A stretch of 64,000 bases of DNA from Enterococcus phoeniculicola ATCC BAA-412. Lineage in GTDB: Bacteria; Bacillota; Bacilli; Lactobacillales; Enterococcaceae. The notes beneath the pieces were generated by a model. It did not search any database. It was not told where the DNA came from and was given only the letters and a program-made list of their open reading frames with translations. The stretch's first letter is position 1. Each line of letters starts with the position of its first letter. Positions 51,697 to 59,644 of the stretch are shown in pieces. A program made the position numbers and the translations under genes. The stretch spans positions 555,324 through 619,323 of the forward strand of contig NZ_ASWE01000001.1 in NCBI RefSeq assembly GCF_000407505.1, in the 5' to 3' direction.

Positions 51697-51808
51697 TTTT
51701 ATATGATTTATTATACATCACATAAAAATTAAACGTCGTGAAAAATCATATAAAGTCCAAACAATCATATAAAAGGGTTTTCATGATGATTTTTTGAAGA
51801 TATGATTT
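51697..51808. promoter_or_regulatory. Four operator-like boxes in the ula divergent region
   Basis: AATCATATAAA occurs at 51744-51754 and 51763-51774, and its reverse complement at 51697-51709 and as ATATGATTT at 51800-51808. The first pair and last pair each form inverted arrangements. The last box overlaps TATGAT (51801-51806), a -10 for ulaG with TTTTCA 17 bp upstream; the first lies next to a minus-strand TATAAT (51715-51710). Probable binding sites of the DeoR repressor. Confidence 0.65.
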
Positions 51809-51847
51809 AAATATAACGAAAACAAAATCAATAAAGGGGCGAATAAT

Positions 51848-52915
51848 ATGGCAAATACGGTCAACGAAGTATCAAAAGAAAGTTGGATTTTATCCACATT
51901 TCCAGAGTGGGGCACTTACTTAAATGAAGAGATTAACCAAGAAAAAGTAGCAGAAGGTACAGTTTCTATGTGGTGGTTAGGGTGTACAGGAATTTGGATT
52001 AAGTCTCATGAAAACACGAATATTTTATGTGATTTATGGTGTGGTACAGGAAAGAGAAGTCATGGAGATGGAAAGATGAAGAAAGGACATCAGATGATGC
52101 GCATGAGTGGGGTGGAGAAAATGCAGCCGAATCTCCGGACGCAGCCGTTTGTTATTGATCCATTTGAGGTGAAGGATGTGGATGCTTTGGTAGTGACACA
52201 TATCCATTCAGACCATTTAGACATCAATACAGCGGCAGCGGTTCATCAAAATTGTCCAGAGGCAAAATTTATTGGGCCCAAAGAAGTTGTAGCTACTTGG
52301 TTAAAATGGGGAATTCCAGAAGAGAAAACAATTGTTGTTGCGCCGGGAGATGAAGTTGCGATTAAAGATATTACTATTATTGCCCTTGAGGCCTTTGACA
52401 GAACGGCATTAGTTACGTGCGAGGATCCTAATGAACAGTTAAAAGGCAAGCTTCCGCAAGATATGGATAAAATTGCTGTGAATTATTTGTTTGAAACATC
52501 AGGAGGCTCAATCTATCATGCAGGAGACTCTCATTACTCTAATTTATTTGCCAAACATGGAAATGAACACAAAATAGATGTTTGTTTAGGTGCATATGGT
52601 GAAAATCCACGAGGAATTACAGATAAGGTTACCTCAGTTGATATGTTGCGTATGGCTGAATCATTAAACGCAAATGTGGTGATTCCTGTTCACTATGATA
52701 TATGGGCAAATTTTATGGCAGATCCAAAAGAAATCACAGAAATCTGGAAGTTCAAGAAAGACCGTTTACATTACCAATTCAAACCATATATCTGGCAAGT
52801 TGGTGGAAAGTTTACTTATCCGACAAATAAAGATGACCTAGAATTCAATTTCTATCGTGGGTTTGATGATGTTTTCAGCATTGATAATGATACGCCGTTT
52901 CCATCATTCTTATAA
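51848..52915 (+). CDS. ulaG: L-ascorbate-6-phosphate lactonase
   Basis: 355 residues, full length. It opens the lactone ring of L-ascorbate 6-phosphate to 3-keto-L-gulonate 6-phosphate. Metallo-beta-lactamase motif THIHSDHLD near residue 118, a further metal ligand in [11 protein letters not shown] near residue 224 and a C-terminal VHYDIW are visible. AAGGGG lies before ATG 51848. First gene of the ascorbate operon. Confidence 0.95.
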   Translation: MANTVNEVSKESWILSTFPEWGTYLNEEINQEKVAEGTVSMWWLGCTGIWIKSHENTNILCDLWCGTGKRSHGDGKMKKGHQMMRMSGVEKMQPNLRTQPFVIDPFEVKDVDALVVTHIHSDHLDINTAAAVHQNCPEAKFIGPKEVVATWLKWGIPEEKTIVVAPGDEVAIKDITIIALEAFDRTALVTCEDPNEQLKGKLPQDMDKIAVNYLFETSGGSIYHAGDSHYSNLFAKHGNEHKIDVCLGAYGENPRGITDKVTSVDMLRMAESLNANVVIPVHYDIWANFMADPKEITEIWKFKKDRLHYQFKPYIWQVGGKFTYPTNKDDLEFNFYRGFDDVFSIDNDTPFPSFL

Positions 52916-52933
52916 TAAGGAGGTGAAGCCCAC

Positions 52934-53395
52934 ATGTTGCAGTATTTTTTAGAGAATGATCTTGTTTATTATTCAGAAAAAGAAATTACTGATTGGAAAG
53001 AGGCAATTCAAGAAAGCTGTACCCAATTGTTGCAAAAAAAGATAATCGATCAATCTTATGTTGAAGAGATTATTCAGTGTGTAAATCAGCATGGCCCCTA
53101 CATTGTGATTGTTCCGGGAGTCGCGATGCCGCACTCTTCGGAAAAAAGTAAAGGTGTCCACGACACGGCAATCTCATTTACAAAAATGAAAAATCCAATT
53201 GTTTTTGAAAGTGAGGGAGAAGAAGAGATTACGGCTAGTCTATTTTTTACACTCGCTGCAAAAGATTCAGAAGCACATATGCGAAATATTCAACGTTTGT
53301 CAGAGATGTTAATGACGGATGGAATCATTGAGCAATTGATTCAAACGCATTCGTTAGAAGAATTTAAGGCTGTTGAAAAAGAATACAATCTTTAG
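52934..53395 (+). CDS. ulaC: PTS ascorbate-family EIIA
   Basis: 153 residues, fructose/mannitol EIIA-like (PTS_EIIA_2). The phospho-His is in PGVAMPHSS near residue 62. It passes phosphate to EIIB. In the usual ula order EIIA follows EIIB; here it comes before EIIC. RBS AAGGAGG. It ends 11 bp before the EIIC start. Confidence 0.88.
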   Translation: MLQYFLENDLVYYSEKEITDWKEAIQESCTQLLQKKIIDQSYVEEIIQCVNQHGPYIVIVPGVAMPHSSEKSKGVHDTAISFTKMKNPIVFESEGEEEITASLFFTLAAKDSEAHMRNIQRLSEMLMTDGIIEQLIQTHSLEEFKAVEKEYNL

Positions 53396-53406
53396 GAGGA
53401 AAAATG

Positions 53407-54894
53407 ATGGGTGAATTTTTGCTAGGTATCTGGACATACTTTGCGACAAATATTTTGACACAACCTGCTTACTTGATAGGATTCATTGTATTGCTTGGCT
53501 ATATACTACTTCGTCGCCCTTTTTATGAATGTATTGCCGGGTTTTTGAAGGCCACCGTAGGGTACTTTATCCTGACAGTCGGCTCAGGCGGATTAGTCAA
53601 TAATTTTCGTCCAATATTAGTTGGTTTAAAAGAGCGATTTAATTTGGATGCAATGGTGACAGATCCGTATTTTGGACAAAATGCAGTAGATGCTGGATTA
53701 ATGGAAACATTCGGTCGAACGTTTGGAGACGTGATGATTCTGTTATTAATCGCTTTTATTATGAATATTTTGCTGGTTCGTTTCCAAAAATATACGAAAC
53801 TTCGAGCAGTATTTACTACAGGAAATGTGCAGATTCAACAAGCGGCTACAGCATTTTGGATTTTATTATTTTGCTTTCCAAACTTAGGGAGAATAGAAGT
53901 TCTTGTATTTATGGGATTAATTTTAGGTTGTTATTGGGCTGTAGCAAGTAACTTAACGGTAGGTATTACACAAGAGCTTACTGAAGGAGCAGGTTTTGCG
54001 GTAGCACATCAGCAAATGTTTGGAATCTTCATTTTTGCAAAATTAGCAGAATTTATGAGGAAACGCGATAAGAAAAAGAATAAATCTGATAAAGCAGATA
54101 AAAAGTTAGAGGATATGGAATTACCGGGGTTCTTATCCATTTTCAATGAAAACATGGTTGCAACTTCAATTTTAATGCTTCTTTTCTTTGGAATTATCTT
54201 ATTGGTATTGGGTCAGGATTATCTAATTCAAGCTGGATTTATGCAAGAAGGACAAAGTTTCCTATTTTATATTATGACCACCTCTTTAAATTTTGCTGTA
54301 TATCTCGCTATCTTACAATTGGGTGTTCGGACGTTCGTTGATGAGCTGACACAGTCATTTCAAGGAATTTCTAATACCATCTTACCAGGAGCCGTTCCTG
54401 GGATTGATGTCGCAGCAACATTTGGATTTGGCTCACCAAATGCAGTAACAATCGGTTTTCTATTTGGTTCATTAGGTCAATTTCTGATGATTGCTTTGTT
54501 AATTATCTTTAAATCACCAACAATTGTTATTGCTGGATTTATACCTTTATTTTTTGATAATGCAGTCATCGCGGTATTCGCAAACAATCGTGGAGGGTTT
54601 AAGGCAGCTTGTATCTTCCCGTTTATCTCCGGACTGATTCAAGTGGGGGGCTCGGCTTTATTTGCTACATGGATTGGTCTTTCACAATATGGAGGATATT
54701 TAGGAATGTTCGACTGGGCAACTGCCTGGCCATTGTTCACAGTGATTATGAAAGTTTTGGGTTATGCAGGTGTAGCTGTGGTAGTGATTGGTCTTTTAAT
54801 CATTCCACAAATACAATATCGTAAAAATCCTGAAGGCTACTTTATGATTGTTGATGATTATGAGGCATATGCAGAAAAATTTCAAAAAAACTAA
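53407..54894 (+). CDS. ulaA: PTS ascorbate-specific EIIC
   Basis: 495 residues, about 11-12 membrane spans. It matches the UlaA/SgaT family through GFLKATVGYFILTVGSGGLVNNFRP near residue 40 and PGAVPGIDVAATFGFGSPNAVTIGF near residue 330. It carries ascorbate across the membrane as it is phosphorylated by EIIB. ATG 53407 is preferred over 53404 for spacing from AGGAGG at 53394. Confidence 0.94.
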   Translation: MGEFLLGIWTYFATNILTQPAYLIGFIVLLGYILLRRPFYECIAGFLKATVGYFILTVGSGGLVNNFRPILVGLKERFNLDAMVTDPYFGQNAVDAGLMETFGRTFGDVMILLLIAFIMNILLVRFQKYTKLRAVFTTGNVQIQQAATAFWILLFCFPNLGRIEVLVFMGLILGCYWAVASNLTVGITQELTEGAGFAVAHQQMFGIFIFAKLAEFMRKRDKKKNKSDKADKKLEDMELPGFLSIFNENMVATSILMLLFFGIILLVLGQDYLIQAGFMQEGQSFLFYIMTTSLNFAVYLAILQLGVRTFVDELTQSFQGISNTILPGAVPGIDVAATFGFGSPNAVTIGFLFGSLGQFLMIALLIIFKSPTIVIAGFIPLFFDNAVIAVFANNRGGFKAACIFPFISGLIQVGGSALFATWIGLSQYGGYLGMFDWATAWPLFTVIMKVLGYAGVAVVVIGLLIIPQIQYRKNPEGYFMIVDDYEAYAEKFQKN

Positions 54895-54916
54895 TTAAAT
54901 TTTAGGAGGAATTTCA

Positions 54917-55216
54917 ATGAGGATTTTAGTATCTTGTGCAAATGGTTCGGGAACAAGTTTGATGATGATGAGAAGTGTAGAAAAGGCAATGAAGGATTTA
55001 GGCGTAGCAATCACAAAAATCCACCATTGTGCAATTTCAGAGGGAAAAAGTTCAGCAAGTCAGTATGATGTTGTTTTTACACCTGTTAATTTTTTATCAA
55101 TGTTTGCTCAGGCAGAAAAAAAAGGCACAACCGTTATTGGTATTCGTAATGTGATGTCGCCTAAAGAAATCCAAGAAAAGTTTGCTGAATCTGAATTATA
55201 TAAAAAAATGAAGTAA
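54917..55216 (+). CDS. ulaB: PTS ascorbate-specific EIIB
   Basis: 99 residues, lactose/ascorbate EIIB fold. Phospho-Cys7 lies in VSCANGSGTS at the N-terminus. It accepts phosphate from EIIA. RBS TTAGGAGG. Located between EIIC and ulaD. Confidence 0.92.
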   Translation: MRILVSCANGSGTSLMMMRSVEKAMKDLGVAITKIHHCAISEGKSSASQYDVVFTPVNFLSMFAQAEKKGTTVIGIRNVMSPKEIQEKFAESELYKKMK

Positions 55217-55229
55217 AAGGATCTGAGAA

Positions 55230-55874
55230 ATGATGAGAATTCCGAAACTACAAATTGCGTTAGATCATAATGAGTTAGAGCATGCACTGGCAGATGCCGT
55301 AAATGTTGGAGAAATTGTTGATATTGTGGAGGTTGGTACCATTTTATGTTTGCAGGAAGGGAAAAAAGCAATTAGTTGTATGCGAAGTTTATTTCCTGAA
55401 AAAATAATCGTAGCAGATACAAAATGTGCTGATGCTGGAGGAACGGTAGCTAAGAATGTCTCAGATGCTGGGGCTGATTTCATGACGGTTATTTGCTGTG
55501 CAACGTTAGCCACAATGAAAGCTGCTAAAAAAGAAGTGAAAGAGCTGCAGGTAGAGTTGTATGGTGACTGGACATTTGAACAGGCACAACAATGGAGAGA
55601 GGCGGGTATCAAGCAAGCTATTTACCATCAAAGCAGAGATGCCTTAATCGCAGGTGAAACCTGGGGGAAAAAAGATCTGGACAAAGTAAAAAAACTTATT
55701 GAAATGGGGTTTGACGTATCTGTTACAGGAGGGTTAACTGTTGACACGCTTTCTTTATTTAAAGGAATTCAGGTGTATACCTTCATAGCTGGCAGAGGAA
55801 TTACAGCTGCCGATGAGCCAAAAAAAGCCGCCAGAGCATTTAAAAATGAAATTCATCGGATATGGGGTGAGTAA
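55230..55874 (+). CDS. ulaD: 3-keto-L-gulonate-6-phosphate decarboxylase
   Basis: 214 residues. Orotidine decarboxylase-suprafamily member: the metal-binding segment ADTKCADAGG near residue 63, IEMGFDVSVTGGLTVDT near residue 157 and FIAGRGITAAD near residue 190 match the KGPDC branch. It yields L-xylulose 5-phosphate. Its stop abuts the next ATG. Confidence 0.92.
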   Translation: MMRIPKLQIALDHNELEHALADAVNVGEIVDIVEVGTILCLQEGKKAISCMRSLFPEKIIVADTKCADAGGTVAKNVSDAGADFMTVICCATLATMKAAKKEVKELQVELYGDWTFEQAQQWREAGIKQAIYHQSRDALIAGETWGKKDLDKVKKLIEMGFDVSVTGGLTVDTLSLFKGIQVYTFIAGRGITAADEPKKAARAFKNEIHRIWGE

Positions 55875-56747
55875 ATGACTCAAATTGGTATATATGAAAA
55901 AGCATTACCAAAAGACATCTCGTGGCTTGAACGCTTTCTTTTAGTAAAAGAGCTGGGATTTGATTTTATCGAGTTGTCGATTGATGAAACAGATCAGCGA
56001 ATGGCACGCTTAGATTGGACAAAAGCAGAAATTCAACAGGTTCGAGAAGCCATGCTTCAAGCAGACGTTCGGATTCACTCACTTTGCTTAAGTGCCCACA
56101 GACGTTTTCCTTTTGGCTCAACAAAAGAAGAAACACGTAAAAAAGCTGATCAAATTATGAAAAAGGCCATCTATTTGGCTAGTGAGCTTGGAGTAAAAGT
56201 CATTCAGATTGCAGGCTATGATGTCTATTATGAAGAGAAATCTATGATGACTAGAGAAGGATTCATTGAAGGATTAAAAAAAGGGGTGAAGTTGGCATCG
56301 TCCTATGGGATTATTCTTTCGGTTGAGATTATGGATGATCCGTTCATGAATTCTATTCAAAAGTTTGTTCAGATAAAAAATCAGATTCACTCCCCTTATC
56401 TACAAGTTTATCCAGATTTAGGAAATCTATCTGCTTGGCCAGAAAATAATCCTGCCAATGAACTGGAGTTAGGCATTGACTGTATCACCTCCATTCATCT
56501 AAAAGATACGTATCCTGTAACGAAAGAGTCAAGCGGACAGTTTCGCGATGTGCCATTTGGTGAAGGCTGTGTTGATTTTTTAGGTATGTTGAAAAGTCTG
56601 AAACGTTTGGAATATGAAGGTACTTTTTTAATTGAGATGTGGAGTGAAGACAGCCCGACCTTTAAGCAAGACATTCAACAAGCTAAAAATTATTTATATC
56701 CTAAGTTATTGGAGGCGGGGTATCATGTTAAATCAACAACGAATTAA
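55875..56747 (+). CDS. ulaE: L-xylulose-5-phosphate 3-epimerase
   Basis: 290 residues. TIM barrel of the xylose isomerase-like superfamily: FDFIELSIDE near residue 30, RIHSLCLSAHRRFPFGS near residue 65, ILSVEIMDDPFMNS near residue 148, and VYPDLGNLSAWP with HLKDTY near residues 180-215. It converts L-xylulose 5-phosphate to L-ribulose 5-phosphate. Overlaps the next gene by 23 bp. Confidence 0.92.
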   Translation: MTQIGIYEKALPKDISWLERFLLVKELGFDFIELSIDETDQRMARLDWTKAEIQQVREAMLQADVRIHSLCLSAHRRFPFGSTKEETRKKADQIMKKAIYLASELGVKVIQIAGYDVYYEEKSMMTREGFIEGLKKGVKLASSYGIILSVEIMDDPFMNSIQKFVQIKNQIHSPYLQVYPDLGNLSAWPENNPANELELGIDCITSIHLKDTYPVTKESSGQFRDVPFGEGCVDFLGMLKSLKRLEYEGTFLIEMWSEDSPTFKQDIQQAKNYLYPKLLEAGYHVKSTTN

Positions 56748-57438
56748 TGAAATGAAAGAACGCGTTTTTGAGGCAAATCAAGCACTTCCCCAATTAGGTT
56801 TAGTAAAATTAACTTGGGGAAATGTTAGCGAAATCGATCGAGAGCTAGGTATTGTAGTCATTAAACCAAGTGGCGTAGACTATGCTGAAATGAAGAAAGA
56901 GCAAATGGTTGTGACTGATTTAAAAGGAAATGTTCTAGAAGAGAAATCCCTGCGCCCTTCTTCAGACTTAGCAACACATATTGTTTTATACGAAAATATG
57001 ACAGAGATTCATTCGATTGTTCATACACATTCAACACACGCAGTTATGTGGGCACAGGCTGGTCGTGAAGTACCAGCTTACGGGACAACTCATGCAGATA
57101 CTTTCTATGGTTCGATTCCTTGTACACGGCAATTGACAGAAAAAGAAGTTCAAGAAGCATATGAGGTGTATACGGGTAAGGTGATTGTTGAAACTTTTTT
57201 GAAAGAAAAAAAAGAAGCTGTGGATGTCCCAGGTGTTCTCGTATTTGGACATGGTCCGTTCACCTGGGGAGAGACAGCCAAAAAAGCCGTTCAAAATAGC
57301 TTGGTCCTTGAAGAGGTTTGTGAGATGGCAAGACAGACAGAAGAGCTAAACGCCAAGGCTGAACCGATTCCACAATACTTATTAGACAAACATTATTATC
57401 GAAAACATGGAAAAAATGCCTATTACGGACAAAAATAG
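56725..57438 (+). CDS. ulaF: L-ribulose-5-phosphate 4-epimerase
   Basis: 237 residues, class II aldolase family. HTHSTHAVMWAQAGREVPAYG near residue 94 contributes the metal-binding His pair, and FGHGPFTWG near residue 174 is the epimerase signature. It yields D-xylulose 5-phosphate for the pentose phosphate route. ATG 56725 with GGAGGCGGG upstream is preferred over the ATG at 56632 inside ulaE. Last gene of the ascorbate operon. Confidence 0.93.
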   Translation: MLNQQRINEMKERVFEANQALPQLGLVKLTWGNVSEIDRELGIVVIKPSGVDYAEMKKEQMVVTDLKGNVLEEKSLRPSSDLATHIVLYENMTEIHSIVHTHSTHAVMWAQAGREVPAYGTTHADTFYGSIPCTRQLTEKEVQEAYEVYTGKVIVETFLKEKKEAVDVPGVLVFGHGPFTWGETAKKAVQNSLVLEEVCEMARQTEELNAKAEPIPQYLLDKHYYRKHGKNAYYGQK

Positions 57439-57518
57439 GCTACTTCCATATAAGAAAATAAGAATTTAACTAAAAATTTAACTAGTGGATTGTTCAAAGG
57501 TATGCTATACTCTTTTTT

Positions 57519-57715
57519 ATGCGACGGGTCGAGATGGTTTCATATTCTAGTAATATGCAAACCAAATTGATTTAGCGGAGGCCGCGACGTGAGTCACCTA
57601 CCGGATGTAGGGGAGTCGGATAAACACTTTTGTGGAGAAGGTTTTATCTATTTGATTTATCAAATACCGCAAGGACACCAACGAATTTTTCGTTGGTGTT
57701 TTTTTTTGCAATTTT
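57519..57715 (+). ncRNA. Unassigned structured small RNA (candidate)
   Basis: An extended -10 promoter (TGcTATACT, 57503-57511) and a terminator ending near 57715 bracket about 195 bases without an open frame. Readable stems: a 5' hairpin GGTTT-c-ATATT / AATAT-gc-AAACC (57537-57562) extended by TCGA/TTGA; GCGG (57574-57577) with CCGC; GAC-GTGA-GTC with a GNRA-like loop; CCTAC-CGGAT-GTAGG (57597-57611); GATAAA/TTTATC; TATTTGAT/ATCAAATA (57650-57667); and the terminator. I do not recognise it as 6S, SRP, tmRNA or RNase P; a Lactobacillales-specific RNA family is possible. Confidence 0.6.
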
Positions 57716-57720
57716 TTTAT
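57670..57720 (+). terminator. Terminator of the candidate small RNA
   Basis: ACACCAACGAA (57676-57686 approx.) pairs with TTCGTTGGTGT (to about 57700) around a short T-rich loop and is followed by TTTTTTTT. Confidence 0.88.
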
Positions 57721-57728
57721 TTGCTCAT

Positions 57729-57761
57729 ACTTAACAAAATTTCGTATAAATTTTGTTAAGT
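57729..57761. repeat. 14-bp perfect inverted repeat, unknown role
   Basis: ACTTAACAAAATTT (57729-57742) and AAATTTTGTTAAGT (57748-57761) with a 5-base centre, extendable by CTCA/TGAG. There is no T run, so it is more likely an operator or protein-binding site than a terminator. It lies between the small RNA and the promoter of the PTS operon. Confidence 0.6.
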
Positions 57762-57897
57762 GAGTAACCTTTTTCTATATATGATTAAAAAACAATGAGA
57801 AGTGATTTTTTTATCAATAGGTGAAGAAACCCCGGTAACATAACCTTTTTATTAAAACCCTCATTATTTTTTTGTTGAAAAATAGAAAAAAAGATTG

Positions 57898-57935
57898 TTT
57901 CAAACGTTTACATTATAATGTTAGTATGTTATATT
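57898..57935 (+). promoter_or_regulatory. Promoter and cre site of the EIIC/amino-sugar-acid operon
   Basis: TTTACA (57907-57912), 17 bp, TATATT (57930-57935). A cre-like site, ATGTAAACGTTTGAAA on the minus strand (57898-57913), matches the CcpA consensus at all but one position and overlaps the -35, which predicts carbon catabolite repression. Confidence 0.72.
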
Positions 57936-57995
57936 TGTTTTGCGCTAATGGCACAAAAAATTAAATGAATTATTTTAAAGTGGAGGGACAACAAA

Positions 57996-59324
57996 ATGAA
58001 TGGATTTGTAGGAATTATTGAGCAAAAGATTATGCCAGTGGCAAATAAAATCGGCTCACAGCGTCATATGACGGCAATACGTAAAGGGATTATCGCAACG
58101 ATGCCACTCACCATTGTTGGTTCATTTTTTACAATCTTGCTAAATATTCCAATTGAATCGGTGGCAGCAATGATTGAACCATATCGAGAAATTCTTGATA
58201 TACCATTCCGATATACAATAGGAATTTTGGCATTATATGCAACATTTGGAATTGCCTCTTCTCTTGCAAAAAGTTACAAGCTAGATTCCTTAACAGCTGG
58301 GATACTAGCGTTGATGGCATTTTTAATTACTGCAGCACCACCTCTTCGCATTTTTGAAGATGTTGAGAATGTTGTTTCTGCAGGTCGCTACATAAATATT
58401 GCCAATCTAGGATCAGGATCATTATTTGGTTCTATTGTTACAGCTATTATTTCTGTTGAGATTTACCGATTGTTTGTTGTAAAAAATATCACGATTAAAA
58501 TGCCAGAAGGAGTGCCACCGGAAGTATCTAACTCATTTATCGCATTAATTCCAGGAGCAGCAATTTTAATTTTATTCTGGGTTATTCGTCACATGATTGG
58601 ATTTGATATTAACGGTTTCTTAAGTCAATTGCTCATGCCTCTAAAAGATGTGTTGGCAGGAAACAGTTTGTTTGGTGGTTTACTAACTGTATTTCTAATT
58701 TGTTTCTTCTGGGTTCTTGGAATTCATGGTCCAGCAATTATGGGTCCGGTTATTCGTCCATTCTGGGACATGTCTATTGCAGAAAACATGGAAGCTTTCC
58801 AAAGTAGTGGGATAAGTGAATTCAACATGCCAAATATCTTTACTGAACAATTTTTACAATGGTTTATCTGGATTGGTGGAGCAGGAACAACTCTTGCTTT
58901 AGTCGTTTTGATGATGTTCTCAAAATCTGAATACTTGAAGAGTTTAGGGCGACTATCTTTCTTACCTGGTCTTTTCAATATCAATGAGCCAGTAATTTTT
59001 GGTGCACCAATTGTAATGAATCCAGTTTTAGGGATTCCATTTATCGTGGCTCCTTTGATTACAACAACTATCTCCTACTTCTTGACAATCAGTGGGGTTG
59101 TACCTATGATGGTCGCACGTTTAGGATTTGCAATGCCATCTCCAATTGCTGCTTGGATAAGTACCAACTGGAGTGTGCCAGCAGCAATCCTAGTTATCTT
59201 TAACTTTGTTTTAACAGTGGGGATTTACTACCCATTCTTCAAGGTATTCGAAAAACAACAATTGCAAAAAGAACATGAAGAAAAACAGGCTGAAAGTGCT
59301 GCACAAACAGTAGTAGCAGACTAA
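57996..59324 (+). CDS. PTS EIIC, lactose/cellobiose family
   Basis: 442 residues. It follows the LacE/CelB-type EIIC plan: KIGSQRHMTAIRKGIIATMPLTIVGSFF near residue 18, about 10 membrane helices, FWVLGIHGPAIMGPVIRPFW near residue 231, and LPGLFNINEPVIFGAPIVMNP near residue 320, which is diagnostic. No EIIA or EIIB gene is adjacent, so partner subunits must be supplied elsewhere. First gene of the downstream catabolic operon. RBS GGAGGG lies before the ATG. Confidence 0.92.
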   Translation: MNGFVGIIEQKIMPVANKIGSQRHMTAIRKGIIATMPLTIVGSFFTILLNIPIESVAAMIEPYREILDIPFRYTIGILALYATFGIASSLAKSYKLDSLTAGILALMAFLITAAPPLRIFEDVENVVSAGRYINIANLGSGSLFGSIVTAIISVEIYRLFVVKNITIKMPEGVPPEVSNSFIALIPGAAILILFWVIRHMIGFDINGFLSQLLMPLKDVLAGNSLFGGLLTVFLICFFWVLGIHGPAIMGPVIRPFWDMSIAENMEAFQSSGISEFNMPNIFTEQFLQWFIWIGGAGTTLALVVLMMFSKSEYLKSLGRLSFLPGLFNINEPVIFGAPIVMNPVLGIPFIVAPLITTTISYFLTISGVVPMMVARLGFAMPSPIAAWISTNWSVPAAILVIFNFVLTVGIYYPFFKVFEKQQLQKEHEEKQAESAAQTVVAD

Positions 59325-59340
59325 TAAAAATAAAAAGGTA

Positions 59341-59367
59341 GAGGAGGGTGCGTTGACCTTCCTCTTT
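59341..59367 (+). terminator. Intercistronic hairpin after EIIC
   Basis: GAGGAGGGT (59341-59349) pairs with ACCTTCCTC (59356-59364), 9 bp with one G-U, then TTT. It may reduce transcription into the following genes or stabilise the EIIC message. Confidence 0.5.
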
Positions 59368-59377
59368 GGTGAATTTT

Positions 59378-59644
59378 ATGATGAGTTTTATCTTTTATAT
59401 CGGTCTTTTTTTTGCCTGCCAGATTTTGGTAGAGAAAAAAATGTTGCCTGAGAAAATTTTAGTTATGCGGCTACGCTATGTACTATTATTTTCCATTATC
59501 GGAATTGCTCTAGCAATAGTTATCGGTCAGATGATTGGCATTGGTGTACAGGCAACGGCGACTGTGACGATTATTACAAGTTCGATTATTGCTGGGAAAT
59601 ATCGTTCAAAATTTGAAGAGATGGAAAGAGGGAAACGTGTATGA
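59378..59644 (+). CDS. Small membrane protein in amino-sugar-acid operon
   Basis: About 88 residues from ATG 59378 (TTG 59366 in frame is an alternative). Two hydrophobic segments: FIFYIGLFFACQILVEK near the start and LLFSIIGIALAIVIGQMIGIGV in the middle, with an acidic and basic tail. No family is recognised. Its last codon overlaps the ATG of the next gene (ATGA), so it is translated in coupling with it. Confidence 0.6.
   Translation: MMSFIFYIGLFFACQILVEKKMLPEKILVMRLRYVLLFSIIGIALAIVIGQMIGIGVQATATVTIITSSIIAGKYRSKFEEMERGKRV

Noticed and set aside
57519-57715. Small RNA as a riboswitch for the downstream PTS EIIC gene
   Set aside because: It has its own terminator, and 280 bp plus a separate promoter and cre site separate it from the EIIC gene, so a direct cis-role is unlikely.
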